Source: Acidimicrobiia bacterium (lineage in GTDB: Bacteria; Actinomycetota; Acidimicrobiia; Acidimicrobiales; Acidimicrobilacustridaceae). From it: a stretch of 64,000 nucleotides of DNA. How positions within the stretch are numbered: position 1 is the first letter of the stretch; each line of letters begins with the position of its first letter. Positions 1-8,660 of the stretch are shown here, in pieces. Below the pieces are notes generated by a model that was not told the DNA's origin, ran no database searches, and was given only the letters and a program-made list of their open reading frames with translations. Location of the stretch: positions 1-64,000 of the forward strand of contig JAFIEP010000086.1 in the NCBI GenBank assembly GCA_020832495.1. Reading direction: 5' to 3'. Both the position numbers and the translations under genes were made by a program.

Positions 1-360
1 GGGCGTGGCCACCGACGCACACAGATCCACGATCCCTTCCGACAGCCGACCCTCGGCAAACGCAGCCGTCAACTTGGGCAGCTCTTCGAGCCGCGTGGCC
101 AGCCGCGCACACCGCGACGCCTCACTCTTGGTGAGCCCCACCGACATGGCCAGCCAGTGCCGCAACGTCACCCCAGGCAACGACCTGTCCAACACGGCCA
201 ACTCTGCAGTGAGCTCCACCATCTTCGCCTGCCGAGCGGACACCTCCGCCGACACCACCCGCAACTGCTCGGTCAACTCGGCAATGCGGGCCTGCTCGGG
301 TGGGCCGTCGAACACCGGAGTGACACCATCGAACGCAACCCCAACACCGCCCCCAGGCAT
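1..360 (-). CDS. DUF222 / 13E12-type HNH endonuclease family protein, N-terminal part (cut by window edge)
   Basis: The frame runs open for 120 codons and leaves the window at base 1, so only the N-terminal region is present. After a Gly/Val-rich start it shows a helical segment with AELTEQLRVVSAEVSARQ, then LPGVTLRHWLAMSVGLTKSE and ARLATRLEELPKL, and AFAEGRLSEGIVDLCA. This is the pattern of the DUF222 region that precedes an HNH nuclease domain in the actinobacterial 13E12 repeat family. The HNH motif itself would lie outside the window and is not seen. Start ATG at 360 is preceded only by a weak GACGGGG. These genes are multicopy in many actinobacteria; their role is unclear. Confidence 0.7.
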   Translation of the reverse strand, partial: MPGGGVGVAFDGVTPVFDGPPEQARIAELTEQLRVVSAEVSARQAKMVELTAELAVLDRSLPGVTLRHWLAMSVGLTKSEASRCARLATRLEELPKLTAAFAEGRLSEGIVDLCASVATP

Positions 361-499
361 CCCCGTCGGTTCGTCACCCGCACAAGCATCGTACACATGT
401 TCGACTCTAGCAGCTGGACGGGAACCCGCAACCCTGACCGACAGATTCCCCCTCGAGACCGCGGAGAGTGACCACACCCCTGGTCGGAGGATGCTGGGG

Positions 500-1678
500 T
501 CAGCCGTCCAGGCGAGTCAGGGCGCGACGCAGGTTCCGCACGGCCTGGCCGATGCGCTGCTCGTTCTCGATGAGGGCGAAGCGCACGTGCCCTTCGCCAC
601 CGGGACCGAAGCCGACGCCCGGCGAGGTGGCCACGTGGGCCTCGCGCACGAGGAATGATGCGAACTCGACCGAGCCCATCTCGGCATACTGCTCGGGAAT
701 GGGCGCCCAGGCGAACATGGTGCCCATGGGCGGCTGCATGTCCCACCCGATGCGCTCCAACCCCGAGCACAGTGCATCCCGACGGGTCTGGTAGACGTCG
801 CGGGCTTCCTTCGGGTAATCCGGCATCTCGTTGAGCGTCACCGTGGCGGCGATCTGCACCGGCTGGAACGTCCCGTAGTCGAGGTAGCTCTTCAGCTTGG
901 CCAGGGCCTGCACCACCTCGGGGTTCCCGACGAGGAAGGCCACCCGCCAGCCGGCCATCGAGAACGACTTGGTCATCGAGTACAACTCGACGGCCACCTC
1001 CTTGGCCCCCTCGGCCTGCAGGATCGAGGGAGGCTCGTAGCCGTCGAACCCCAGGTCGGCATAGGCGTTGTCGTGCACCACCACCACTTCGCGCTCGCGG
1101 GCGAAGTCCACCACCTTCTGCATGAACTCGAGGTCAACACAGGTGGTGGTGGGGTTGTGGGGGAACGAGATGACGATGACCCGCGGCTTGGGCCACGAGT
1201 ACTCCCACGCCTCACGCAGGTTCTCGATGAACACCTCGCCGGTGGCCAGGGGAACCTCGCGGATGTCGGCCCCGGCAAACAGGGGGGCGTAGATGTGGAT
1301 CGGGTACGACGGCGACGGCACCAGCGCCGCGTCACCCTGCCCGAGCAACACCCACATGAGGTGGGAGAAGCCCTCCTTGGCACCGATGGTGTTGATGACC
1401 TCGGTCTCTGGGTCGAGCGTCACCCCGAAGCGTCGCTGGTACAGCGCGGCCACGGCCTCCCGCAGCTTGGGCAGGCCCCGACTGGCCGAGTAGCGATGGT
1501 TCCGAGGGTTGCGCACCGCCTCCACGACCTTCTCGACAGCCACGTCGGGGCTGGCCAGATCGGGGTTGCCGAACCCCAGGTCGATCACATCGACCCCTTG
1601 GCGACGGGCCTCCACCTTGAGTGAGTCGATGATGGTGAAGACGTACGGGGGAAGCGACGTGATGCGGCGGAACTCCAT
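500..1678 (-). CDS. AlaC-like PLP-dependent class I/II aminotransferase
   Basis: A 392-residue fold-type I aminotransferase that begins MEFRRITSLPPYVF, the typical opening of the AlaC/YfdZ family (glutamate-pyruvate transaminase), which is close to LL-diaminopimelate aminotransferases. The PLP lysine is in SMTKSFSMAGWR (Lys about 237). PHNPT (175) and VHDNAY (203-206) supply cofactor contacts, and a late HVRFALIEN holds the substrate-carboxylate Arg. A longer frame reaching 1789 is rejected because the family start fits 1678. A TAGCCT box lies 7 bases upstream, suggesting a leaderless mRNA. It lies 10 bases after the ROK kinase stop. The exact amino-acid substrate cannot be told from sequence. 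Confidence 0.9.
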   Translation of the reverse strand: MEFRRITSLPPYVFTIIDSLKVEARRQGVDVIDLGFGNPDLASPDVAVEKVVEAVRNPRNHRYSASRGLPKLREAVAALYQRRFGVTLDPETEVINTIGAKEGFSHLMWVLLGQGDAALVPSPSYPIHIYAPLFAGADIREVPLATGEVFIENLREAWEYSWPKPRVIVISFPHNPTTTCVDLEFMQKVVDFAREREVVVVHDNAYADLGFDGYEPPSILQAEGAKEVAVELYSMTKSFSMAGWRVAFLVGNPEVVQALAKLKSYLDYGTFQPVQIAATVTLNEMPDYPKEARDVYQTRRDALCSGLERIGWDMQPPMGTMFAWAPIPEQYAEMGSVEFASFLVREAHVATSPGVGFGPGGEGHVRFALIENEQRIGQAVRNLRRALTRLDG

Positions 1679-1685
1679 TCCCCGG

Positions 1686-1691
1686 AGGCTA
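1686..1691 (-). promoter_or_regulatory. TAGCCT -10 box, 7 bases before aminotransferase start
   Basis: TANNNT hexamer spaced 7 bases from the ATG, so transcription would begin at or next to the start codon. No convincing -35 element was seen. It overlaps the end of the ROK gene. Confidence 0.4.
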
Positions 1692-2696
1692 CTCCGCCGC
1701 TCCCCCGACCCTTCGCGCCGATTCGGCGACGTGGTCGGTGGCCAGGAGCCACGCTCCCACCGAGCCGGCTTCAGGACCCAACTCGGCACGGACGATGCGT
1801 ACCGGTCGTCGGTGCTCGGTGGCCATCACCAATCCGTCGAAGTGGGAGCGGACGGGGGACAACAGCAGCTCCCCGATGCCCGACAGACCGCCCCCGACCA
1901 CCACCACCTCGGGATCCACCATGTTCACCACGTTGGCGATGCCGACTGCCACCCACCAGGCGAAGTCGCCGAGGATGCGCACCCCATCGGGATCGCCGAC
2001 CGCAGCGGCGTCGCCGACGTGCTCGCCCCGCACGGCGTCGGGGTCGCCGCCGGCGAGTGCCACCAGGTGGTCGGCCCGCCCTGCATGGGCGGCGTCCCGA
2101 GCCAGGCGCCCGAGGCCGCTGCCCGAGGCCATCCGCTCCCAACAACCCCGGCGACCGCAGGGACAAGGGGGGCCTGCAGGATCGACCAGCATGTGGCCCA
2201 GCTCCCCGGCGAAGCCGTTCGCCCCGCGCTGCAGTACGCCGCCGGCCACGATGCCGGCACCAATGCCCGTGCCGAGAGTGACGAGGACCATGTCCCGACA
2301 GCCCTGCGCTGCGCCCACCTGGAATTCGGCCCAGGTGGCGGCGGTGGCATCGTTCTCCACCACCACGTCCACACCCAGCCGGGTGGCCAGCGTGTGGCGC
2401 AACGGGAACTCGATCACGCCCGGCAGGTTCGGCGCATAGCGCAGCGACCCGTGGGCATCGACGAGCCCCGCCGCCCCGACGCCCACGGCGGTGACCGGCC
2501 CGAGACCCTGTTCGTCGAGCTGCCCTGCCGCTGCCTCCACCACACCGACGATGGCAGAGGCGATCTGTTCACCACCACGCGGCGTGTCGCAGCGCACCTC
2601 GGCGAGTCGCCGGGACGGCTCGTCCGGGTCGAACACATGGGCCAGGATCTTCGTGCCGCCGAGGTCGACCCCAGCGGCATACGCTCGCTCGGGCAC
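1689..2696 (-). CDS. ROK-family sugar kinase (glucokinase-like)
   Basis: A 335-residue ROK protein that probably phosphorylates glucose or a related sugar with ATP (or polyphosphate). The N-terminal phosphate-binding DLGGTK is at residues 11-16 and the catalytic END triplet at 114-116. GELGH is at 165-169, followed by the zinc motif CPCGRRGC at 178-185. The GTG at 2696 is chosen because it lies 2 bases after the eRF1-like stop and directly precedes the conserved start of the fold; further upstream the frame would run into that gene. No clear Shine-Dalgarno is present, so coupling to the upstream gene is likely. Substrate is inferred from family only. Confidence 0.9.
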   Translation of the reverse strand: MPERAYAAGVDLGGTKILAHVFDPDEPSRRLAEVRCDTPRGGEQIASAIVGVVEAAAGQLDEQGLGPVTAVGVGAAGLVDAHGSLRYAPNLPGVIEFPLRHTLATRLGVDVVVENDATAATWAEFQVGAAQGCRDMVLVTLGTGIGAGIVAGGVLQRGANGFAGELGHMLVDPAGPPCPCGRRGCWERMASGSGLGRLARDAAHAGRADHLVALAGGDPDAVRGEHVGDAAAVGDPDGVRILGDFAWWVAVGIANVVNMVDPEVVVVGGGLSGIGELLLSPVRSHFDGLVMATEHRRPVRIVRAELGPEAGSVGAWLLATDHVAESARRVGGAAE

Positions 2697-2698
2697 GA

Positions 2699-3796
2699 TC
2701 AGAACCGCAACAGGACTCCGATGCGCCCCAGCACGTCGAGATCGGCAGCGTCGGGGCACACCTCGACGCTGCAGCCGTGCTGCAACGCCAGGTCGATCAC
2801 ATCCTCCACCACGTCGGGAACCGCCGACATCTCCGACCCGCAGCGCGGGCACGACCGGCCGACCGCCGCCAGCATGCCGCAGGTGGCGCAGTGCCAGCCG
2901 GTGTCGGAGTAGCCCTCGGACACCAGCAGATGCTCGGCGCGGCTGTCCACCACGGCCTCGAGGCTGGCAGCCAGCCCGGCAAGACCCTTGCCGCCCCGGT
3001 GCACCTCCTGGCGGAGCAGGTCCACCAACGCACCGGTGCGTGTTGCTTCGAAGCGGTGTTCGGCCGCCAGGACGTACTCGCGCAGCTCGCCCGCCGGTGT
3101 GTCCACCCGCAGGTGGGTCCGCTCCCGCACCCGCTCACGCACGTAGGGGTGCAGGTCCGACTCCAGCTCGGCCACGAGTGCATCGGGGACACCGAGGACC
3201 ACATGTCGCACACCACGCTGCTCGAAGACCTCGAACGCCCGCCGAGCGACGCGCCGCACGTGCTGGGCCACCATCTCCTCGGTGTGCGCCGTGGGTTCGC
3301 CGTGGTCACGGTGACCGACCGTGTCCACGTCGCGAGGCAGGTCGTCGTCGACGTCGACAGCTTCGATCACCTGGCCGAGTTCGAATACCAGCAGCCGGGC
3401 GCGTTGGCGGTCGCAGAGCACCAAGCCGACACGCTCCGACTCGGCCAGCACCGCCTCGAGCTGCGCCAGCGCCGGTGCGTTGTTCACCACCACTCGGGAG
3501 CGCACGGCGATCGGGAGATGCACGGCCGCCCAGATGCCGTCGTCGGCGCCGCTGAAGAGCGCCACGCCGCGCACGTTCGAGCGGTCGAGCGTGCTCAGGT
3601 GGTCCCGCAAGCGGCGGGCGTCCTCGGGCGGCACCGACCCGTTCGCCGCGCTCAACGCCCGGTCCAGTTCGATGTGGCAGTCCTCCACCCGGGCGTGGTG
3701 CCGTCCGTCGACATCCAGGTAGCAGGTGACGATGGGGCCGGCACCTCCCCGCAGCTCTGCCAGCTTCCGGACGTCGACGTCAGCGAGCACGGTCAC
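2699..3796 (-). CDS. Bacterial eRF1-like (baeRF/Vms1-type) protein with C-terminal zinc ribbon
   Basis: A 365-residue protein resembling the bacterial archaeo-eukaryotic release-factor-like families. The N-terminal half has the alternating strand/helix pattern (VTCYLDVDGR, VRGVALFSG, VGLVLCDRQRARLLVFELG). A middle RNase-H-like/L7Ae-type part contains VRHVVLGVPDAL. The C-terminus has a zinc ribbon with Cys 303, 306, 316 and 319. The loop after residue 155 (TVGHRDHGEPTAHTEEM) has no GGQ or GxxQ, so peptidyl-tRNA hydrolysis is doubtful. GTG at 3796 is chosen for the strong AAGGGGG located 6-7 bases upstream. Relatives are implicated in ribosome stress or hibernation, but this role is not shown for this member. 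Confidence 0.7.
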   Translation of the reverse strand: MTVLADVDVRKLAELRGGAGPIVTCYLDVDGRHHARVEDCHIELDRALSAANGSVPPEDARRLRDHLSTLDRSNVRGVALFSGADDGIWAAVHLPIAVRSRVVVNNAPALAQLEAVLAESERVGLVLCDRQRARLLVFELGQVIEAVDVDDDLPRDVDTVGHRDHGEPTAHTEEMVAQHVRRVARRAFEVFEQRGVRHVVLGVPDALVAELESDLHPYVRERVRERTHLRVDTPAGELREYVLAAEHRFEATRTGALVDLLRQEVHRGGKGLAGLAASLEAVVDSRAEHLLVSEGYSDTGWHCATCGMLAAVGRSCPRCGSEMSAVPDVVEDVIDLALQHGCSVEVCPDAADLDVLGRIGVLLRF

Positions 3797-3874
3797 AACA
3801 GACCCCCTTCGGTGGTGTGTCCCGATGCTACTGCTCTCGCCGACCATCCCGGCCCGGTCGGGACCGAGCGTCGC

Positions 3875-5992
3875 TCAGGCAAAGGCCACGGGTGCTTCCA
3901 CCACGGCGGCCCGTTGGAACCCCACTTCCTGTGCCCACCCAGCCACGTCGGGCGCATCGCTCAGGTAGATCAGTTGCACCGAGTCCGACATCTTCTCGAG
4001 CTTCTCGAGCACCTCTCGGCGTGCCTCGGGGTCGAGGTCCACGAGGGCGTTGTCCAGCACGAGCGGCACCGAGCCGGCGAACGACAGGGACCGCACGGCC
4101 GCCAGACGGGAGAGGAGGAAGAACTCCAACGCTTCCTTGCCGGCGTCGGCATCGGCGGTGTCCACGAACGAGATCTCGGTGGCAGCGCCGATCCGGGTGT
4201 CGTCGAACGCGGCCAACGGGTCTGCAGCCCGCACATCGGTCTCGGTAGCCGCCAGTTCTGCCGCCAGCTTCTTCAGCCGGCCGGTCTGCACGCTCTCGAT
4301 CTGGATGGCGGCGTCCAACAGGGCCTCACGCGCCTCGAGGAATTCGCGCGCTTCCTCCTCGGCCTCGATGGCCTCGGCCAGCACCACCTCCAACTCGGGG
4401 TCGGTGACGCCGTCCGTCAGGACGTCGCCGACCACGTCGAGCGCTGCGTGCTCTGCCTGCTCGAGGTTGTGCATCTGACGTTCGGCTGCCGCCAACTCCG
4501 CTTCGACGGTAGAGCGCTCTTCCTCGAGTTCCGCGATGCGCGGGGCGACGTTGCTCGCCTCCTCGACGAAGGCCTCGGCCACCCGCACGGTCATGTCGAG
4601 CACGGGGTTCGGCCCGAGCGGCATGCCGATCAGATCGAGCTGATACGCCAAGGCGTCGACGAGTTCGTCGACGGTCACCTCGCGCTTTGCCACCTTCAGG
4701 TTCAGCAGCTCGGTCTCGAGGTCGCCCTCGGGCTCCCCGCCGAGTAGGTCGATGGCTTCCATGTAGTGGGCTTCCATCTGCTCGATGAGCGAGATGTGGG
4801 CAGGGTCGGAGAGCATCTCCTGGGACACCTGCGCCCACTGGGCTTCGGCCGCTTCGACCTCGAAGCGCGCCTTCTCCACCCGCTCCTGGGCCACCAGGTC
4901 GATCTCGAGAAGGTCGGCGCCCATCACGTACGCCGACCAGGTCGGGAAGCCGGCAGCGGCAAGCGCCGCTTCCTCACGAGCCAGCGCTTCCTCGAGACGG
5001 CGCTGCGCAGCCTTGCGGCCGATGCCACCAGAGGCCTTGCGGTCGGCCTCGAGGACCGCTTCGTGGGCGGCTTCGAGTTCGGCCTCCTGCTCGGGTGAGA
5101 GCTCAGGCTTGGCCATGCGGCGTTCTGCCTCGGCCAACTCGGCTCTCGCCGCTTCGAGCGCCGCCATCGCCGTTCGTGGCCCACGCCCCTGCTGCTCGAG
5201 CGCCTCCTCCATGCGGTCCAGCTCGGACTTGATCTGGCGCATCTCCTCGACCAACTCACGCGCCCGGTCCGACGCCACGTACTCCACCGGTTCAGGGTTG
5301 CGGATGGCCTCGAGCAGCACCTCGATGGGGCGGATGTCGAGACCGCGCAGCTCGGCGATACCCCGGTTGATGCGCTGCAGTTCGGCCTCGAGCTCCTCGG
5401 CCCGGGTGGCGAGCCGTTCCGTCTCGGCGGTGCGGGTGGCGAGGTCGAGCGCCGCTGCGTCGGCCTCGTCGCCGGCAGTGGAGGCGTCGAGTGCGGCCTG
5501 TGCACGACGACGTCGGGCGGACACCTCGTCGAGTTCGGTCCGGGCGGACTCGGCCGCAGTGCGGAGGATGGCCAATGCCTCGCGGCTGTCGGACTGCGCC
5601 TTACGGGCGGCGTCGAGCACCGGGTTCACACCGACCGGCGTCATCTCGAGCAGTTGCTCTGCGGTGATGGGACCGTCGTCGAGTGCCACCGCTTCGAGCA
5701 CGGCCTGCGGGGCAGCGATGCCGACCTGCTTGAGGTCGGAGCTCTCGAGCACCACCTGCACGTCGGCATCGAGGTCCAACATGGCGAGGGTCTCGACGTC
5801 GAGGTCCAAGAAGATGCCGTGCGCCTCGAGCAGCCCGGGACACCCGGGATCGCCGCTGCGGGGCAGCGCGGTGACCGCAGACCGCACGCGCTGGCGTCCT
5901 TCGTCGGACAATCCGGTCACGACGGTCACCATGGGGTGGAAGTCGAGGGCATCGGCTTCGGACCCAGTGGGGTTCAGTTGCAGCAGGCGCAT
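3875..5992 (-). CDS. SMC/RecN-like coiled-coil ABC-type protein lacking a Walker A lysine
   Basis: A 705-residue protein with SMC-like architecture. A short N-terminal half-domain (DFHPMVTVVTG...) is followed by about 500 residues of heptad-rich, Glu/Ala/Arg-rich coiled coil. The C-terminal lobe has a Walker B/D-loop-like segment: VPLVLDNALVDLDPEARREV, then LIYLSDAP. Where GxNGxGKS/T should stand (residues 25-36) the sequence is VTGLSDEGRQRV, with no P-loop Lys. It may bind nucleotide weakly or act structurally. ATG 5992 follows CGGAG by 4 bases. It lies 23 bases after the small helical protein and in the same run as the ArsA-like ATPase. No specific function is assigned. Confidence 0.75.
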   Translation of the reverse strand: MRLLQLNPTGSEADALDFHPMVTVVTGLSDEGRQRVRSAVTALPRSGDPGCPGLLEAHGIFLDLDVETLAMLDLDADVQVVLESSDLKQVGIAAPQAVLEAVALDDGPITAEQLLEMTPVGVNPVLDAARKAQSDSREALAILRTAAESARTELDEVSARRRRAQAALDASTAGDEADAAALDLATRTAETERLATRAEELEAELQRINRGIAELRGLDIRPIEVLLEAIRNPEPVEYVASDRARELVEEMRQIKSELDRMEEALEQQGRGPRTAMAALEAARAELAEAERRMAKPELSPEQEAELEAAHEAVLEADRKASGGIGRKAAQRRLEEALAREEAALAAAGFPTWSAYVMGADLLEIDLVAQERVEKARFEVEAAEAQWAQVSQEMLSDPAHISLIEQMEAHYMEAIDLLGGEPEGDLETELLNLKVAKREVTVDELVDALAYQLDLIGMPLGPNPVLDMTVRVAEAFVEEASNVAPRIAELEEERSTVEAELAAAERQMHNLEQAEHAALDVVGDVLTDGVTDPELEVVLAEAIEAEEEAREFLEAREALLDAAIQIESVQTGRLKKLAAELAATETDVRAADPLAAFDDTRIGAATEISFVDTADADAGKEALEFFLLSRLAAVRSLSFAGSVPLVLDNALVDLDPEARREVLEKLEKMSDSVQLIYLSDAPDVAGWAQEVGFQRAAVVEAPVAFA

Positions 5993-6015
5993 GTCGCTCC
6001 GGTGACGAGCCGGGG

Positions 6016-6309
6016 TCAGGAGACCCGGATGTGTTGGATCCTGGCGCTGTCGGACCCCGGGGGCTCCCCGTCGGTGGCCCCTGTCCATTCGGAGCCGACT
6101 CTGGCACCAGGTCGGTCGGTAGGCATGGTACGCACTGAGCGGACCGCGGCATCGGCAACCGCACCCACGGTGGCCACCACATCGGCGACCCGCTCACGAT
6201 CAGCCACGACACTCTCGGCGACGTCGAGGAAGGCCCGGGCGGCGTCGATCATCTCCATGGCGGCGCGCTGGAGGTGCTCGACACCCTCGGCTGCTCGCTC
6301 ATCGGCCAT
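6016..6309 (-). CDS. Small helical protein coupled to the ArsA-like ATPase
   Basis: A 97-residue protein, mainly helical in its first two thirds (EHLQRAAMEMIDAARAFLDV, then VADVVATVGAVADAAVRSV), with a polar disordered tail. I do not recognise a family. Its ATG lies inside the last codons of the ArsA-like gene (11-base overlap) and follows a GAGGGAG by about 8 bases, so the two are very likely translated together. Ala-rich amphipathic helices suggest a partner or adaptor for the ATPase, but this is inference from position. Confidence 0.65.
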   Translation of the reverse strand: MADERAAEGVEHLQRAAMEMIDAARAFLDVAESVVADRERVADVVATVGAVADAAVRSVRTMPTDRPGARVGSEWTGATDGEPPGSDSARIQHIRVS

Positions 6310-7543
6310 CGCTCGTCGCTCCCTCGTGCTGGGACACGTCGCCCTCGTGTCGATCGTCAAAGGTAATGCGCAGGACACCGTCGCGCAGGCTCGCACCTGC
6401 AACGTCCCGCCGACGCAGCGTATCGGGTAGCACGACCGCACGCCGGTACGGTCCCACCTTCACGAGGAGTTCGTCGGCGTGGCGGGCCAGCTCGAGTACG
6501 TCTCGCTCGGCGAAGGGGAGATCCATCTCGAGGATGTGATCGTCGCCCACACGTCGCACACGCAACGGCGTGCCCCGGTGGAGCACGCTGGTGGGGTCGG
6601 CTTCGCCGTAGAGCGCCGAGCCGAACGCCTCGAGCGCCTCGAGCCCGATGATCTCGGTGTCGGCCAGCGTCGCCCGCAACACGGGCACCGGGGCGAACCC
6701 CTCCTCGATGCTCGACATGTGGAGGGCCTGCAGTTCCTTCCAGCGGTCGAACCAGGGATCGTCGATCTCGGCCGGGAGGAGGCGGTTGGCCACCACGGCA
6801 TCGACGTGGTAGCCGAACAACGAGAGGTAGGTGTGGGTGCGACGGGCTTCGGCGATGACCATCCGCTCGGGGTTCACCACCAGGCGGACCGAGGCGCGCT
6901 CGGCGTCGCCGAGGAGTTCCTTCACACCTTCGAGGCGTTCGTAGAAGCGGCGGCCGGCGCCGAACACCTCGTCACCGGCGACGGGCAGCGAGGTGACCCG
7001 GCCCAGCACCGGGGAGACGAGTCGATTCACCCGGCGGCTGACCGGGAAGACCCGTTCCATGTACCAGGCCAGGATCTCCGGGAGGGAGAGGAGCCGGATC
7101 GTCTCGGCGGTGGGTGCGCAGTCGACGACCACCACGTCCCACTCTCCCGAGCGGGCATGGGTGCGGATGTCGCTCAGGGCGAACACCTCGTCGAGACCCG
7201 GCAACACGGCCAACTCCTCGGCGGCGACGTCGTCGAGTCCGGCCCAGCGGAACACCTCGGCGAGGTAGTCGGCGATCTCACCCCACGACTCCTCCATGCG
7301 CGCCTGCGCATCGAGTTGCTGACCCCACAGTGATCCGTGCAGGGGCGCCGGCTGGTCGGCCAAGGGCAGGTCGAAGGCATCGGCGAGCGAGTGGGCCGGG
7401 TCGGTGGACAGCACCAGCGTCCGTGCGCCCCGGGCGGCGCACACGGCCGCGGTGGCAGCAGCGGTGGTGGTCTTGCCCACGCCGCCCTTGCCGGTGAGGA
7501 GCAGGATGCGGGCACTGTCCTCATCTCCCGGCGAGGTCGTCAC
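6299..7543 (-). CDS. ArsA/Get3-like ATPase with C-terminal HSP20-like domain
   Basis: A 414-residue SIMIBI-class ATPase. The deviant Walker A GKGGVGKTT is at residues 18-26, the switch motif STDPAHS at 46-52, and VVVDCAPTAETIRLL gives the switch II Asp. After the ATPase core (to about 310) comes a beta-rich segment with LEMDLPFAERDVLEL and LVKVGPYRRAVVLP, matching the ArsA HSP20-like domain. There is only one ATPase unit, so it would work as a homodimer or with a partner. Actinobacterial ArsA-like proteins are usually not arsenite pumps; no arsB or arsR is nearby. The start GTG overlaps the SRPBCC stop as GTGA. Confidence 0.88.
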   Translation of the reverse strand: MTTSPGDEDSARILLLTGKGGVGKTTTAAATAAVCAARGARTLVLSTDPAHSLADAFDLPLADQPAPLHGSLWGQQLDAQARMEESWGEIADYLAEVFRWAGLDDVAAEELAVLPGLDEVFALSDIRTHARSGEWDVVVVDCAPTAETIRLLSLPEILAWYMERVFPVSRRVNRLVSPVLGRVTSLPVAGDEVFGAGRRFYERLEGVKELLGDAERASVRLVVNPERMVIAEARRTHTYLSLFGYHVDAVVANRLLPAEIDDPWFDRWKELQALHMSSIEEGFAPVPVLRATLADTEIIGLEALEAFGSALYGEADPTSVLHRGTPLRVRRVGDDHILEMDLPFAERDVLELARHADELLVKVGPYRRAVVLPDTLRRRDVAGASLRDGVLRITFDDRHEGDVSQHEGATSDGR

Positions 7544-8007
7544 TCCTCGCCCACAGCTGACTCGTGGTCGCCGGTCTCGACGCGATCGCGCAACGCATGG
7601 AGCGCCGACTTCATGATGCGCTCCTCGGCCCGCCGCTTCACGAAGCCGGGGACCGGCACCTTCAGCGAGATGGCCAGCTCGTAGACCACCTCGGTGCGGT
7701 CGTCGTCGAGGGCCTCGAGGCGGTACGACCCGTCGATGGCCCGCTGGATGTCACCCCCGTCGAGGGTCCATCCCATGGAGGCCGGTGCGTCGCTGTAGTC
7801 GTAGCGGAGCCGATAGGTGGTGGAACGACCCAGCCCCGCGGCGCGGAACTCCACGAGCGTCCCCCGTCCGTCGTCGTCGCGCTCGATGACGTCGACCTGC
7901 TTGAGGTCGGGCACCCACTCGGTGTAGCGCTCGAGGTCGACGAGTACGGCGAAGACCGCAACGAGCGGCGCATCGACGGAGATGGATTCGCGGGCCTCAT
8001 CTGCCAT
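7540..8007 (-). CDS. SRPBCC / polyketide-cyclase-like lipid-binding protein
   Basis: A 155-residue START-like protein. It opens MADEARESISVDAP, followed by VFAVLVDLERYTEWVPDLKQV and later TYRLRYDYSDAP and VYELAISLKVPVPGFVKRR, the standard helix-grip pattern of the cyclase/dehydrase (coenzyme Q-binding Coq10-like) branch. It likely binds a hydrophobic ligand. ATG 8007 has GAGGAG 8 bases upstream. Its TGA overlaps the GTG of the ArsA-like gene, so the two proteins are made together. Confidence 0.85.
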   Translation of the reverse strand: MADEARESISVDAPLVAVFAVLVDLERYTEWVPDLKQVDVIERDDDGRGTLVEFRAAGLGRSTTYRLRYDYSDAPASMGWTLDGGDIQRAIDGSYRLEALDDDRTEVVYELAISLKVPVPGFVKRRAEERIMKSALHALRDRVETGDHESAVGEE

Positions 8008-8075
8008 GGAACTGCTCCTCGGGCTCGGCGGCGGGACGAGACTACCGCCCGCCGACCGTGAGGGAACGAGACCGG

Positions 8076-8660
8076 TCACGCCTCGTCGTCGGCTGGCTCG
8101 TCGTCGTCATCGAACGCATCGTCTGACGTGTCTTCATCAGCGCGCGAGCGCTGCCCGGGGAGCACCCTCGGTGGGAAGACGCCGTGGCGGGCACCCCACA
8201 GGCCGAGCAAGCCGATGCCGAGCATGGGACCGAGCAGGGAGAAGGCCACACCGGTGAAGATCCGCACCGACGACACGACGAAGGCCACCACCACCTGTGT
8301 GGCGAACAGCCAGCGCATCGTTCGGGCCACCTGGCGCGGTGCGCTCCCGGCAAGGAAGAACAGCCCGCCCATGCCGATGGCGTCGGTTCGGCTGCGGCCG
8401 ATGGCGATGACGTAGGCCCACAGGAACGCCACGGTGCCGACCACGAACATGGTGACCGACACCACCACCACGGGGATGATGAACACCCGAGGCCACACCG
8501 CAGCGGCCACCGAGACCGCCACGAACACCGCGGTGGCCACCAGGTCGAGCCGGACGATGCCGGCACCGGTGTCGGGTGCCGCCACCGGCGGACGCTCATC
8601 CTCGCGCCCCACCTGTGGCCCGAACTCCGGTTCCGGGCGTCCGGACGGGGTCGGGGTCAC
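8076..8660 (-). CDS. Polytopic membrane protein of unknown function
   Basis: A 194-residue protein. The first 35 residues are polar and Pro/Glu-rich. Hydrophobic spans follow around LVATAVFVAVSVAAAV, VFIIPVVVVSVTMFVVG, VAFLWAYVIAI, VVVAFVVSSVRIF and LGPMLGIGLLGLW, giving four or five helices. The C-terminal tail is acidic (DEDTSDDAFDDDDEPADDEA). I do not recognise the family. The GTG start overlaps the stop of the PimB-like glycosyltransferase as GTGA, so it is translationally coupled to it. Confidence 0.75.
   Translation of the reverse strand: MTPTPSGRPEPEFGPQVGREDERPPVAAPDTGAGIVRLDLVATAVFVAVSVAAAVWPRVFIIPVVVVSVTMFVVGTVAFLWAYVIAIGRSRTDAIGMGGLFFLAGSAPRQVARTMRWLFATQVVVAFVVSSVRIFTGVAFSLLGPMLGIGLLGLWGARHGVFPPRVLPGQRSRADEDTSDDAFDDDDEPADDEA

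Noticed and set aside
361-499. Terminator between the DUF222 and aminotransferase genes
   Set aside because: GACC/GGTC-type repeats occur near 470-515 but the stem is imperfect and no T-tract follows.
2777-4747. Plus-strand open frame of 656 codons opposite the eRF1-like and SMC-like genes
   Set aside because: It is an antisense shadow of high-GC minus-strand genes. Its His/Arg/Gly-rich translation has no domain, and the minus-strand frames show clear family motifs.
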